DNA from: Cryptomeria japonica
Lineage: Eukaryota > Streptophyta > Pinopsida > Cupressales > Cupressaceae
DNA length: 64,000 nt
Assembly: GCF_030272615.1 (NCBI RefSeq)
Contig: NC_081407.1
Span: 100,857,897 to 100,921,896 of the forward strand
Reading direction: 5' to 3'
The notes beneath the pieces were generated by a model. It saw only the letters and a program-made list of their open reading frames with translations. It was not told the origin of the DNA and ran no database searches. Within the stretch, counting starts at the first letter, position 1. The number at the start of each line of letters is the position of its first letter. This document shows, in pieces, positions 11,435-22,381 of the stretch. Both the position numbers and the translations under genes were made by a program.

Positions 11435-13269
11435 GCAGGACTCAATTGTACAACTCTATGTTTCAATTGTATGCAATCAGATTGATGGGGTAAAATAGTG
11501 ACTAGATTAATTCTTATTTTGAATAAAATTGAGCTTGTATAGTTGTCATCAGTTGTACCTAAATGTATCAATCTGGGGCCATAGACTAATGAAAGATATC
11601 ATGGTTGTTTGCCAAAGGGATGAAGATAGTGACTTAAGGAAGAATGAGAAGCAATTATCTGATGTAAGAAACTGAATTACACATCAAAAATTAGACAAAC
11701 TTCAAATTAAACTAACTCACACTGCACAGTCTCTAAATTAGATGTCTAGATTAAATATTTTACTTCCTGTCAACCTATGTGCCAGGAATTGTGATAGAAA
11801 CTGTCACAAACTAGTAAAGGTTGCAGTTTTAATTAAAAAAAATCTACTCAATTCCACATCAACGAATAAAGATATGAAAGTTTTACTCAAATAGGTATTG
11901 CATTGGTGTATTTTTGGTTAGATTAAAATCCTTGGACTAATGATTCATATATAAATATTTTGTGGCCACAAAATATGGGAGCTTTTGAATATCAAATCTT
12001 TGTCCTCCTTTAACTCAAAGAAAAAAATAGAGATTCATCTTCTATATGATCAAATACTTATTCTAATCTTCAACAAGGGTTTCTAATGGAAATTGATCCA
12101 ATTATCCATTGTTTTGGGTATTGGTCAAACACAAATGGTTAAAAAATAATTACTTTGCTCCAATAAATTATGGGTCACTTGTAAACAACAAATCTTTGTC
12201 CTTTTTTACCTCGAAGAAGAAAGAGTAGAATCTTGTTCCATAAAATTAAATGTGTGTTTTCCCTGATCATAGCTAGGGTTGGAATATAGTGAATAGGGGG
12301 CAATTATCTCTGGAAATGTCTCAATTGTTGGACCACTTAGTGGAGACTGAAATAATTCTATATTTTTTTCTCTGCTAGGCGTGTGGCCCTTCTTGTTTTG
12401 TTTCTCTTTTTTGTGATTGAATAAATTTTTAACTATAATAAATGTTGAATATAATCTGAAATGACCATAACACAATCACAAAATCTATTATAATATAAAG
12501 AATTAGTTATCTGAAAGTAATTTTATTCAACAGATTTCTCTTGAATCAAATCAAATGCACAAAATTGAAACTAGAACAACTTACAGACTGATCAAATGTG
12601 AACATGAAACTTAAACACAACTCAATCACAAATCACTAGGTAACCTTAGAGTGGGTCTTGTGTCCTTTGTAACCAAGTGATGAATTATGAATGTAACTTG
12701 TTACTCATATTAGTTTTTTCTTAATGAGTAGAAACACATTCACACAATTTAAGGTTTGAATTGAAAATATGTATTAAGGATGTTAAGTTCAAATAGGCAT
12801 ACATATATATCGACAATACATACTAACAATAAGTTCTTAAGTCTTTTTGTTCATTTGGCCTATTAGCCACTCACAACCAAGAGTATATGAAAATGACAAA
12901 GGATTACATGCCATTTATAATATTAAAACTAAATATCCTAAATCAAAATGATCAGTCACTACCAAAGTCTTGCTAATTTCATCCCACTGATCTCCCATGG
13001 TCCACATGCTTGTAACAACTTCAACTTCCTCCCTGACCATCTCTTGCCATTTCAGACACAAAATAATCATAATTATCATAATAATCAGCAATTTGTTAAT
13101 CATAATCTATTTTTCATATTTTATTAATATTAAGGTTCCTTCAACAAATGGTTATAGGAATATGGACAGAGACAAAGGTAAAGAGGAAAATGTAAGACAA
13201 AAATAATGAAATATTCTACACTCATCAACTCCCTGACCCCCAGCTAAACAATTTGTGTCTTCTCGTGCA
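11435..13269. other. Gene-less AT-rich stretch
   Basis: I see no domain, terminal repeat or RNA gene here. Short open frames (for example near 12915-13103 and 12206-12475 on the minus strand) have low-complexity or unrecognised translations and no supporting context. Confidence 0.5.
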
Positions 13270-13641
13270 AAGGGATATAAGATACAAACTAGGAAGATAT
13301 ATGAGCTTATATAGAGTTCCATTGATCTCATTGACCCATTGTTGTTGCATTGCCTAAATTTTCTGCTTGTGCTCCTAAATGGACATTTGAGAAACTGTTA
13401 CTTTGTTAATTTCAGCCTTGAGTTCATCTATCTCTTTTGTTTGTGAATTGATAATGGAATGAGCTTCTTGTAACAACTCATGTAAAGTCTGATTCTCTAT
13501 CTGTATTTTAGTCATTTCAACTTTTAAATCCTAAAATAATTTTTTTGTCACCCTTTAAGGATCTTTCTCCTCAAATTCCTCCTCAGCTTCATGGCTTTCA
13601 GTCTGAAGACTTTCATGCTATATATTACTACTACTATGATA
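13270..13641 (-). pseudogene. Remnant of a coiled-coil reading frame, unrecognised
   Basis: One minus-strand frame reads as a charged coiled coil for about 100 codons if stops are ignored: HESLQTESHEAEEEFEEKDP, then DLKVEMTKIQIENQTLHELL, then INSQTKEIDELKAEI. Several of the stops are TAG or TAA where Gln would fit. It ends with a Ser-rich tail near 13270 and is cut on the right by the LTR at 13642. Heptad-like spacing of hydrophobic residues suggests a structural or gag-like protein. No family is recognised. Confidence 0.4.
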
Positions 13642-14940
13642 TGTTGTTGTCATTGATGTCAACATATTCTCATGCTTTGGTCATTATAGAGAGTTGATCT
13701 AGTTGGTTTATCTATTTGGGATGCTAAATCAACTAGAGATACTTCATTCTTTATTGGTTTCAATGATCTTAAAGTTTACTTGATCATATCATTTGATCTA
13801 GATTGAGGTTTGGTTTTTCAGCTCACTGTTGGTATAATTTGGTATTTGATCCATTGTGCTCCGGTGTGATATGATTTTGAGTTGCGGATTTGGGAGAGTG
13901 TTTGGGATGTTCATGTGTATCTTCATTTCAAATGGTTCATGATTTGGTTCTCTGCAAGTTATTTTTCTAGTCCTAGTTGTTGTTGTTGAGTGTTCTTGAG
14001 TGTTAGTGTGTTGATTGATGAAGATTTGAATAAGTGGTGTTGGTGCAACTATTGCAGATGATTCTAACATGATTTTTGGTGTTTCCTAATTATGTCCTAT
14101 TTGTTTTGGTGGTCCGCATTGATCATTGTGTGTGTTATTGAAGATATTTTGGGTCTGGTGATATTCTTTGTGTTATATGGGATTTTTGATGGTGTAGCAT
14201 GTTGTGGTTGATCTTGGTGAGACTTTTGGTGGTATTGCGAGCTTGAGGATTTTATTTGGGTTCATTCTATGTTGTCTATGGCATTGTATTGGTCTAGTGG
14301 TTTATTTATGTATCATGTGATGTAATTTTGTAATTAGGTGTAAGGGTTAAGCCGACCTTGTAGTCAAGGTTGATGATTTGTATAAATAGGTGTTATATTC
14401 ATGTAATTGATGTGTCAAGGTTCTGTGTACATTACAAGAGAGTAGCATATGTGTGAACAATGAAATTCATCTTTCGGTATGGTGTATTGAGAAGAGATTG
14501 TTGTAGGATAGATAAATGAGCTTAACCAAAACTGCCATTAGGCATTAAGAGATGCTATTCTTTCAGTTCATCTTAACCAAATTATAGTCTGAATGTTATT
14601 GTAAGGTAGTGAACCTTTTGTGAGGGTTGTAGCCTTCTAGGTCATTATATTTTGAGCAGTGAGCTCTAGGCAATGTGCCTGACTACATGTTCATTCCCCA
14701 TTGTAATATTTACACATACTACTGTAGAGTATCATCTTATTGTGGGTAGGTTCCCATAGTGGTTTTTCCCTTAACCAAGTTTTCAATGTCAAAAATATTA
14801 GTGTTATGTGTGTTTTTATTATTGTGTTTATCTTCATTCTTACTACAGTTGATTAGATCTGATACTGTGCTTAAATTGTTTAATCCGATGAAAACTAATT
14901 CAACCCCGCTCTTTGTTTTCCTTCATCATTGTTGCCAACA
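13642..14940 (+). repeat. 5' LTR of plus-strand copia element
   Basis: Begins TGTTGTTGTCATTGATGTC and ends GTTGCCAACA, 1299 bp with TG...CA ends. A degenerate primer site follows two bases later. The shared hairpin and TTTTTCCC module is at 14740-14790, about 150 bp before the 3' end. Its last third resembles the LTR at 43448-44576 (for example GAGCTCTAGGCAATGTGCCT against GAGCTCTAGGCAATATGCCT), but overall divergence looks too high for an LTR pair. Confidence 0.75.
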
Positions 14941-14942
14941 AT

Positions 14943-14954
14943 TTGTATCAGATC
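14943..14954 (+). other. Degenerate primer binding site
   Basis: TTGTATCAGATC, ten of twelve bases matching the TGGTATCAGAGC primer site. It is placed two bases after the LTR end, as in the other copia elements here. Confidence 0.75.
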
Positions 14955-14996
14955 TAGATCCTCTAGAAGAAGCTTGACCGCTTTAGGAGATCCAGG

Positions 14997-15893
14997 ATGG
15001 AAACCTATGTTTTCAAGAAAGAGAGTCCAATATTTGATAGAAATAATTATACTGTATGGAAGGATTGGATGAAAGTTCACTTGAAATGTCTTGGAGATGA
15101 TTATTGGAAGATTACAAAGAATGTCTATAATGTTCCTCAGAATGGTTCGGTTACTGCTATTGAGATCAAGGATGCTGAACATAACATAAATTTAAGAAAG
15201 TATTGTTGAGTGCCTTGACCAATGTGATGGGACTATAGACTGTACATGAGATCTAGGAAAAGTTGGAGACCTTGTATGAAGGAGATTCACAAGTCAAAGT
15301 TGCTAAGTTGCAGAGTTTGAAAGGGAAATATGAGATGTTGAAGATGGGAGAAGATGAGAATATAACATTCCTTATCGGTAAAGTGAATGAACTTGTCATA
15401 AACATCAGATGTCCTAGTGGAACTCTTGAAGAGGATGAGATTGTTGTTAAGGTGTTGAGATCCTTGCCTCCTTCTTATAAGCCTAAAGTGTTTGCTATTA
15501 ATGAGATCTGAAGTGTGAATATTGAGACTAGGGACATGGTGGTTGGTAAGCTTGTTGCATTTGAGTTGAGTGAATTTGGAGAATCACATGGAAAATATGA
15601 GATTGCATTTAAAAACTCTATATTCCGAAAGTAGAAGTATGATCTGAGAGAGAGTTCATGTAGGGTTTCTAGATATGAAAGAGAAATGAGAGAGATGGAA
15701 GAACAAGAAAGGGAGTTGGGTGAGCTTGAAGCACTTATTGCTTGGAGATTGCCTAAGGGAGCCGGTAAGTATGATGGAAAGTTAACTTTGAAATCTTTCT
15801 CTTGTAATAAGATAGGAATTATGCAGTATGAGCTTGGAGTTTTCCCATAAGGATACATACATGATGAGGCTATTCCCAAGAAGTTTGGGAGGA
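14997..15893 (+). pseudogene. Copia gag, truncated
   Basis: Gag of the plus-strand copia element. The ATG at 14997 gives METYVFKKESPIFDRNNYTV, then WKDWMKVHLKCLG, the conserved opening of copia gag. After a frame change near 15205 the UBN2 part continues: LETLYEGDSQVKVAKLQSLK, MGEDENITFLIGKVNELV, VLRSLPPSYKPKVFAI. An acidic coiled segment follows (EREMREMEEQERELGELEAL, about 15680-15735) and a broken zinc knuckle (FSCNKIGIMQYE). It stops making sense as copia at about 15893, where gypsy gag takes over. It resembles the gag of the copia element at 18151-26873. Confidence 0.8.
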
Positions 15894-15899
15894 CAAACA

Positions 15900-16979
15900 A
15901 TGGAGTGGTTGTAAAAAATCACACCTCCTATCAAATATTTTGATGAGTTGGTGAATAAATTCATTACACAATACTTGTATAATATCCAACATGAGGTCAC
16001 CATGCTTGACATATGCAATATGAAGCAAAAGAACAATGAAACACTGATGGTGTTCTTACAATGATGGAGACACATGGTCTCATGGTACCCACATGATGTA
16101 CTCAAAAAATTAAAAATGGAAATCTTCATAGATAATTTAAATGATGAAATGAGTTATCAACTCAAAATACAATGTCTACCTATTTTTCAAAAATTAATCG
16201 AGAATGGCATCCAAGTAGAGGAAGCCTCAATCAAGAAGGGAACCTTGAAGTTCTCTAATGAAGGTGTTAGTTCATCAAGCAACAACACCTATAGCAATCA
16301 ATACAACAACAACAACTCAGACAAGTCCAAGTTTTGGACTAGAAAAAAAAATATTGCTAATGATGGTGTAGTCGATGACAACAACGTAAAGTATAAGCAA
16401 CAAGTGCTGACTTTATCAGGTAACACACCATTTAACAATAATCAAAGAAGTTCCAATCAAGGAACTAATAACTACCAACGTACCAACAACCAAGGTAACA
16501 ACAACAAAAACAACAACCAAGGGAGCAACAACTACCAAGGGAACAACAACAATCAAGGGAGTAACACCAACACTCCACCTCCCCAATATCAAAGATCCTA
16601 TACACCATTGGGACAAACCCTAGAATCTACATTTCAAGAAATATTGACAGAAAAACTCATCACATTGTCAGTCATAAGCAATTTTGAGCCCCAAGTAAAA
16701 CCACCATGGTGGAATGACTTGCATTATTATGATTATCATCGAAACAAGGGGCATAGAACAAATGATTGCATGAGGTTGAAAAACCTAGTTCAATACATGA
16801 TAGATAAGGGAGACATAAGAGTTGCTAGTCATAAAACCAATAGTGATCATAAAGCATTCAAAAATCCAATTCTTAATTATGACAAGGGGGGAACATCAAC
16901 ATCAAACAACAACAAAGGATCCCACATCAACCACATATATGGCAACATCCTCAATCAAATTTATATGACAATCAAGTAA
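15900..16979 (+). pseudogene. Gypsy (Tat-type) gag
   Basis: Retroelement gag. It opens with MEWL-stop-KITPPIKYFDEL and VNKFITQYLYNI, a usual retrotransposon gag block. After a stop it is open from 16074 to 16979 (301 codons). The middle is an Asn- and Gln-rich low-complexity stretch (about 16280-16570). Near the end is a worn zinc knuckle, YDYHRNKGHRTNDCMRLKNL, where the first Cys is Tyr. That the Tyr replaces Cys is inferred from the usual CX2H spacing of Tat-type gag. The following VQYMIDKGDI agrees with the same lineage. Confidence 0.85.
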
Positions 16980-18150
16980 ATGTCATAAATATCAAGGACA
17001 AACAAGAACATGTGTTGGTGAATGTGACAACAAGGGCCCATAAATATGTCTTCAAAGAGAGCACATCTAAAGCAACAAATCTTCTCAAGACTCAATATAG
17101 ATTGGTTGATCAACTGCAAAGGACACTTGCCTAGATATCGATATTAGAGTTTCTCAAATTATCACCAAAATATAGGGATATCTTAGAACAAGCTCTTGTA
17201 GAAAATATGGTCCCCAATGACCTATAAGTTGACTGATTCCAAGCCATGGTGGCACATATGATGGTGCCACAACTTATCATTTTCACTGTATAATTATGTC
17301 TCTTTGAGTCATCCACACAACACCCCGCTCCATATTGAACTCCTAGTCTACAAGCATTGAATGAAAAGAGTGATAATAGATGGAGAAGTTGGCCTAAATA
17401 TATGCACATTAAATCTTATTCATGAATTGGGCTTCTCCAAACAAGCTATTGATCCCAAAAAGAAGATTACTATCAAAGCCTATGATGATGAAGAAAGGTC
17501 ATTCGAAGGAACAGTGGTGTCACTCATTCAAGTAGGACCTATGCAAAAAGATGCAATGTGTCAAGTTTAAGACATAGACTTGACATATAACATACTCATC
17601 GGTCAACCTTGAATCCATGAAATGATAGCGATACCTTCCACATATCATCAATGTCTCAAGTTCCTTTACAACAGATAGGAGATTAGAATACTAGTAGACA
17701 CTAACCCCGTTCAATATTACAACACTAATTGGGGAACCCAAAATGTTCTAGTATCACACAACAGGGAAGCCCAAGCTTCCTCATCATCAAATAATCAAGA
17801 AAAAGTCAAGTCTTTGTCCATAGACTTTGAGAAGAAGATGAAGATAAGGATGAAGGCATGGGGGATTATTCTTTTAAACCCTTATGTCTATCAAAATTGC
17901 CCATATCGCCAAGATCCCATGAACAACCTTCAATATCAAGGAACCAAGAAACACAACCCATCAAAAAGTTTGATGGAAAATTTATCCAAATCGTCACACT
18001 TGCAGAACAATTAGAAGATGAGAATACCCTCAATTGGCTATACAAGGATGATGAAGAAATAAGAGTCATTGCTCTAGGAGTTACCAACCCCATAGAATAA
18101 TATGGTAAGGGGTTCAGAATCATGCAATGAATGGTGTACAAAAGAAAAGG
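16980..18150 (+). pseudogene. Gypsy gag-protease linker and aspartic protease, first part
   Basis: The frame runs through INIKDKQEHVLVNVTTRAHK and KYRDILEQALVENM to the protease. The active-site region is VIIDGEVGLNICTLNLIHEL (17370 onward), where plant Tat proteins usually have an Asp-Gly-Gly-Ser/Ala motif. It continues with KITIKAYDDEERSFEGTVV, VGPMQKDAMCQV, DLTYNILIGQP and PSTYHQCLKF, the usual protease C-terminal half. Several frame changes and stops are present. At 18095-18150 the frame enters a glycine-rich G-patch-like segment, which is cut by the copia insertion and resumes at 26879. Confidence 0.75.
18146..18150. other. Target site duplication AAAGG (left copy)
   Basis: AAAGG at 18146-18150 is repeated at 26874-26878, flanking the copia element exactly at its TG...CA ends. 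Confidence 0.9.
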
Positions 18151-19538
18151 TGATGGTATGATGAAAAAACAAGGATATGGTCAACTACTGAGAGGTGGGT
18201 GAATCAGTAGATAGAAAAATTGATAAACTTCACCGATCTCAAAATCAATCGCTCAAAGTAAACTTAGAAATATCAATGCCATATCATTGTCAAGATAAAA
18301 CTGTCAAGCTAAACTAGTTGAATGTTACAATAGATTAACAGTAAACAACTTGAAACTCACAAAAATCCAAATATTTTTACTTAACATAAGTAAAATTTCA
18401 TTTCATATTGCTACTGGTTATCATGACTTATCAAAGTGGATTAAGTAGTTAAGCAAATCAACCATAGAAAATATAACCACAAAAACATTCACCACTTGAC
18501 ACAATATTTTTGATGTGGAAACCCAAATGGGAAAAACCATGGTGAGATGAGACTCACAGGATAACTATCTAAACTCTTTTGAAGTTCGCCCTATTAGGAG
18601 CCAAGCCTATCAAAGCGTTTACAAAAATCCCTATTAAGAACAAATCCTGTTAGGGACCACTTGGTTAAGGGATTGACTATAATACCTTGTTAGAAGCAAT
18701 ACCCTATGAGGAGTAACCTTTTTAAAGGATTTAGAATCCAAGCTAATGGATCACCTTGTTAGAGGATTTGAATAGCACCAAGCTTGTTAGAGCTTACCTG
18801 GTTAGGGGATTTCAATCTATTGTAATTGTTAGAAAACAATAGGCATTTACTGATCTATTTGAATAGCACTACACTTGCTTGTTCTAATACTTTTCATGCT
18901 CCTATCTGCCTTTACTCAAACTGTAGATACATCATCCAATTAGGTAATTAGACACTCAACTAAAACTTTTCCAACTCTGAAACTAAACAACTCATCAACC
19001 TTATAAACAAATAAATTAGGTTGGTAACACAACAAAAACCTAATTCACATAGAGATTACAAAAATTCGGTTCAAGTATGATCGTTGGATTACATAACAAT
19101 CTCTACACATCATTCAAGAAATCCTCAACTGCTCCTTGATCACCGCTTCATCAAGCTTAGTAACTCATCACATGCTTTGCTTTACATGCAATATACTTGC
19201 TCATTCCCAAGACAAAAACCGTTACCTCAACATGCCAAATACACTTTGAAACTCTCTTCATACAATATGCATACGTGTCATAATCATTACCGTCCACCAT
19301 CAGATCATAAACCAATATAACCAATTCACCAAACTTAATAGGTTAGGGTTTATCAAAACAACAGGTAGGGTTTACTGGTTCAACACTCCAATACTTAGCA
19401 ATACCATAGTTACAGTTTCCTTTCACTATCTCTTCCTATCGATTAGAAAACAACATTACAAAAAGATCATTAGCAGTTTAATTGACATCAATGATAACAT
19501 AACATTTCATTAATTCAATCTTCATGCAAATTCCAACA
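18151..19538 (-). repeat. 3' LTR of nested copia element
   Basis: Starts TGATGGTATGATGAAA in plus orientation and ends ATTCCAACA. On the element strand it opens TGTTGGAATTTGCATGAAG. It retains the conserved hairpin module (18512-18560), which the 5' LTR has partly lost. It lacks a roughly 23 bp segment near 19400 that the 5' LTR keeps. A periodic array of GTTAGAGGATTT-like words lies at about 18575-18850. Confidence 0.92.
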
Positions 19539-19552
19539 ATCTCCCCCTTTGG
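19539..19552 (-). other. Polypurine tract
   Basis: On the element strand the sequence CCAAAGGGGGAGAT lies directly before the 3' LTR start TGTTGG. The longer context TTGCCATCAATGCC before it is repeated before the LTR at 43448. Confidence 0.9.
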
Positions 19553-19849
19553 CATTGATGGCAATACAAATATCAATACCATTGATTATTGTGATTGTGA
19601 ATAGGAATCCTTGTTTATATTTTACCATGTCTTCATCTTGTCATTGGTTCACCTCCCATAATAACATAGTTCTTCTCCCCCTTTGACAATAATGCCAAAT
19701 TGAAAGTAAAACATGCAATGTAAAACGTCACTGTTCAACATCAACAATCTGCAACTTGATGCTCCTCCTGTGGAATAACTCCACTCCTACACCAATCCTT
19801 CTATTAAATTCTGCAAGTAGCTCCAAGATTGATGTACTCTAGATCATGT

Positions 19850-20873
19850 CCAAATTACCTCATGAAGGGGTACAACCCCTAACTGACTTCTAAGATACTT
19901 AAAAGTAGTTTTAGGTGGAGGTTTAGTGAAGATATCTACAAGCTACTCCTTGGTAGAAACATGCTCCAAGATCACATCTTTACTCTGTATGTTTTCCCTC
20001 AAGAAATGATACTTCAATTTAATATGCTTGGTTCGTGCATACAAGACAGGGTTCTTTGAAATATTTATGGCACTGGTATTGTCACATAATATCTTTATAG
20101 GTTTTGTAAACTTCATCTTGAAACCTTCTAAAATGTGCCTCATCCATATAGCCTAGGTACAATTCATATAAGTTGCAACATACTCAACTTCAACAATAGA
20201 CTATGAAATACAACTCTTCTTCTTGCTACTCCATGAAACAAGTCTTCCTCCAAAAAATAATGCTCCACCAGTTGTGCTTTTCCTATGATCAACATTACCT
20301 ACCCAGTCTACATCTGTGTACACCTTCAAATCAAAGTTTCCTTCATATGGATACCATAATCCATAGTCAACAGTGCCTTTCAAATATATAAATATCCTCT
20401 TAGTTGCTATCAAATGTGTTTCCTTTGGTTTCTTCTGAAATCTTACAACTAGACTAACTGAATGAGCTATATCCGATCTGTTGTGAACAACATAGTGTAA
20501 TTCTTCACTCATTGACCTGTACTCCTTCTCATCAACAGATGTGGTCTCATCTTCCTTAGACAACTTACAACCTATAACCATTGGTGTCCCAACTGGTTTA
20601 CACTGACTCATACCAAATGTCTATAATACCTCCTTCACATACTTAGACTATGTAATGAAAATACCACTCTTCATTTGCTATATTTGCAAACCTATGAATT
20701 TTTTATCTCTCCAACTAGAGACATTTTAAACTCATTTTTTATTTCATTTGCATAGTCATTGCTCATGCAATCATTCCCTTCAAATATGATATCATCTACA
20801 AACACTTCACTAACCAGTATCTTATCTCCTTCAGATTTGAGATATATGTTGCTATCTTCACTAGTTCTCTAAA
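19850..20873 (-). pseudogene. Copia RT C-terminal half and RNase H
   Basis: Second half of the RT and the RNase H of the nested copia element. The RT catalytic motif VFVDDIIFEGND is intact near 20770-20806. The linker has KPVGTPMVIGCKLSKEDE. RNase H shows YRSMSEELHYVVHNRSDIAH, ATKRIFIYLKGTVDYGLWYP, the catalytic-region YTDVDWVGNVDHRKSTTGG and LVSWSSKKKSCIS. The C-terminal RTKHIKLKYHFLRENIQSKD ends with a VDIFTKP-like motif near 19900. The solo LTR at 20879 separates it from the RT N-terminal half. Confidence 0.88.
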
Positions 20874-20878
20874 AACCT

Positions 20879-22376
20879 TGATGAATAATGATAAACAATT
20901 AGTACCAAACCGGTACTGAGAGGGGGGGGTGAATCAGTATAGACAAAAACTTACTCTAAACCAGTTTGACTACAAAGACTACACTTTAACTGGTGAACAG
21001 TATCACCAGTTGTGATCAGGGCACTACCGGTAAAACACAGTGAGAATGTGAAAGACATAAATTGGTAACACTTGGATATTCACAACATCTAATATCTCAT
21101 TTCCACTTCACCCATATGCATAAACAATTAATGCATCATCATAAATCTAATGACTACTAGACCAACATGAATTACCACTTAACAAAAAATATTAAAGCAT
21201 CATATGAAAACATCACACATGACATAGATTTTTCATGTGGACACCCAACTGGGAAAAACCACGGTGGGGAAGAATACCCACAAGTTGTTCTTTGAACTCT
21301 TCTGAAGTCTACTTTGTTAGGAGCCTAGTCTGGTTAAAGACTTTACAATAGGTTTTGCTAGGAACCAATCCTGCTAGGAATCACCTAGGTAAGGGATGGC
21401 TAAATACCCGGTTAAAGGTTAGAACCTTATTAAAGGTTACCTCACAAGAGGATTTGAAGAAATCATTGAATTGGGTCACCCTGTTAAAGGATTTACACAA
21501 AAGCCTATAAAAGCTACCCAGTTAAGGGATTTTCCAACTGCTGAAATGGTTAGAAGTCAATAGGTAAATCACTGATCTGATAACAACACACAATGCCAGG
21601 ACAGATCCTCTTTAGCTCCTTTGCTTCTACAATCACACTCTGCAAGTATCCACACACTTCTCCGGTCTAGCAATAATCAGGTATCTCTTCACTTGGATAC
21701 ACACATAACATTTGCCAACAACTTCAAAATGAAAAACATCATCGACCTTATAGGAAATAGATAGGTCGGTAGCATAAACCCTAAACCCTAAACATTTAGG
21801 TTTATTAGTTTAGTCAGTTCAATCCTAACCATTAATCATATTGCATTGAATACAATAGTCTTGAACAGATCTCAAGACACTCTCCAACGTTCAATCTTTG
21901 CCACTTCAGGAAGATGATAACTCATCACGTGCTCTACAGAGACTTCGCACATTCCCAAGGTAGATAGGATCAGTCTTCTCCATGCAAGATCCTCAAGGAA
22001 ATCCTTCACGCACACAACATTGATGTGGCAACATGGTTTGATCTTCATAACAATGCTAACTCATCACAAGATATCATTGGTTGAATCACAAACTTGAAAT
22101 GCATCAACCAGAAACCCTGAAGCTGAGACTACCAACTGGTAGTCATATCAAATGAAAACCCCAATAGAAAACTTTGCATATACCAGTTCTCATTCCAACA
22201 TATCGCTTCACCTTTTCACAAATACCAGTTCACATCATCATATCGGTTCTCACATCAACATACTGATTCTCATGCCAGTTTGCTTTCTTCAATATACTGG
22301 TTCATACTTCAGCATATTGACATCAATGACAACATACATTATCATCTTGTCATCAAGATTTGCACATATGCCAACA
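20879..22376 (-). repeat. Solo copia-type LTR with target duplication AACCT
   Basis: A 1498 bp LTR, on the minus strand TGTTGGCATATGTGC at its start and ATTATTCATCA at its end. Perfect duplications AACCT flank it (20874-20878 and 22377-22381). It lies inside the RT domain of the nested copia element: RT sequence stops at one duplication and resumes at the other in the same frame, just after HLMK. No internal sequence remains. It contains the hairpin module (21232-21285), a GTTAAAGGATTT-type array (about 21300-21560) and a short telomere-like TAAACCCTAAACCCTAAAC at about 21775-21793. Its family differs from that of the element it interrupts. Confidence 0.93.
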
Positions 22377-22381
22377 AACCT

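Noticed and set aside
16416-16616. Val-rich minus-strand frame
   Set aside because: Antisense shadow of the Asn/Gln-rich stretch of gypsy gag.
21775-21795. Telomere-like CCCTAAA repeats
   Set aside because: Only about two and a half units inside an LTR; too short to indicate a telomeric origin.
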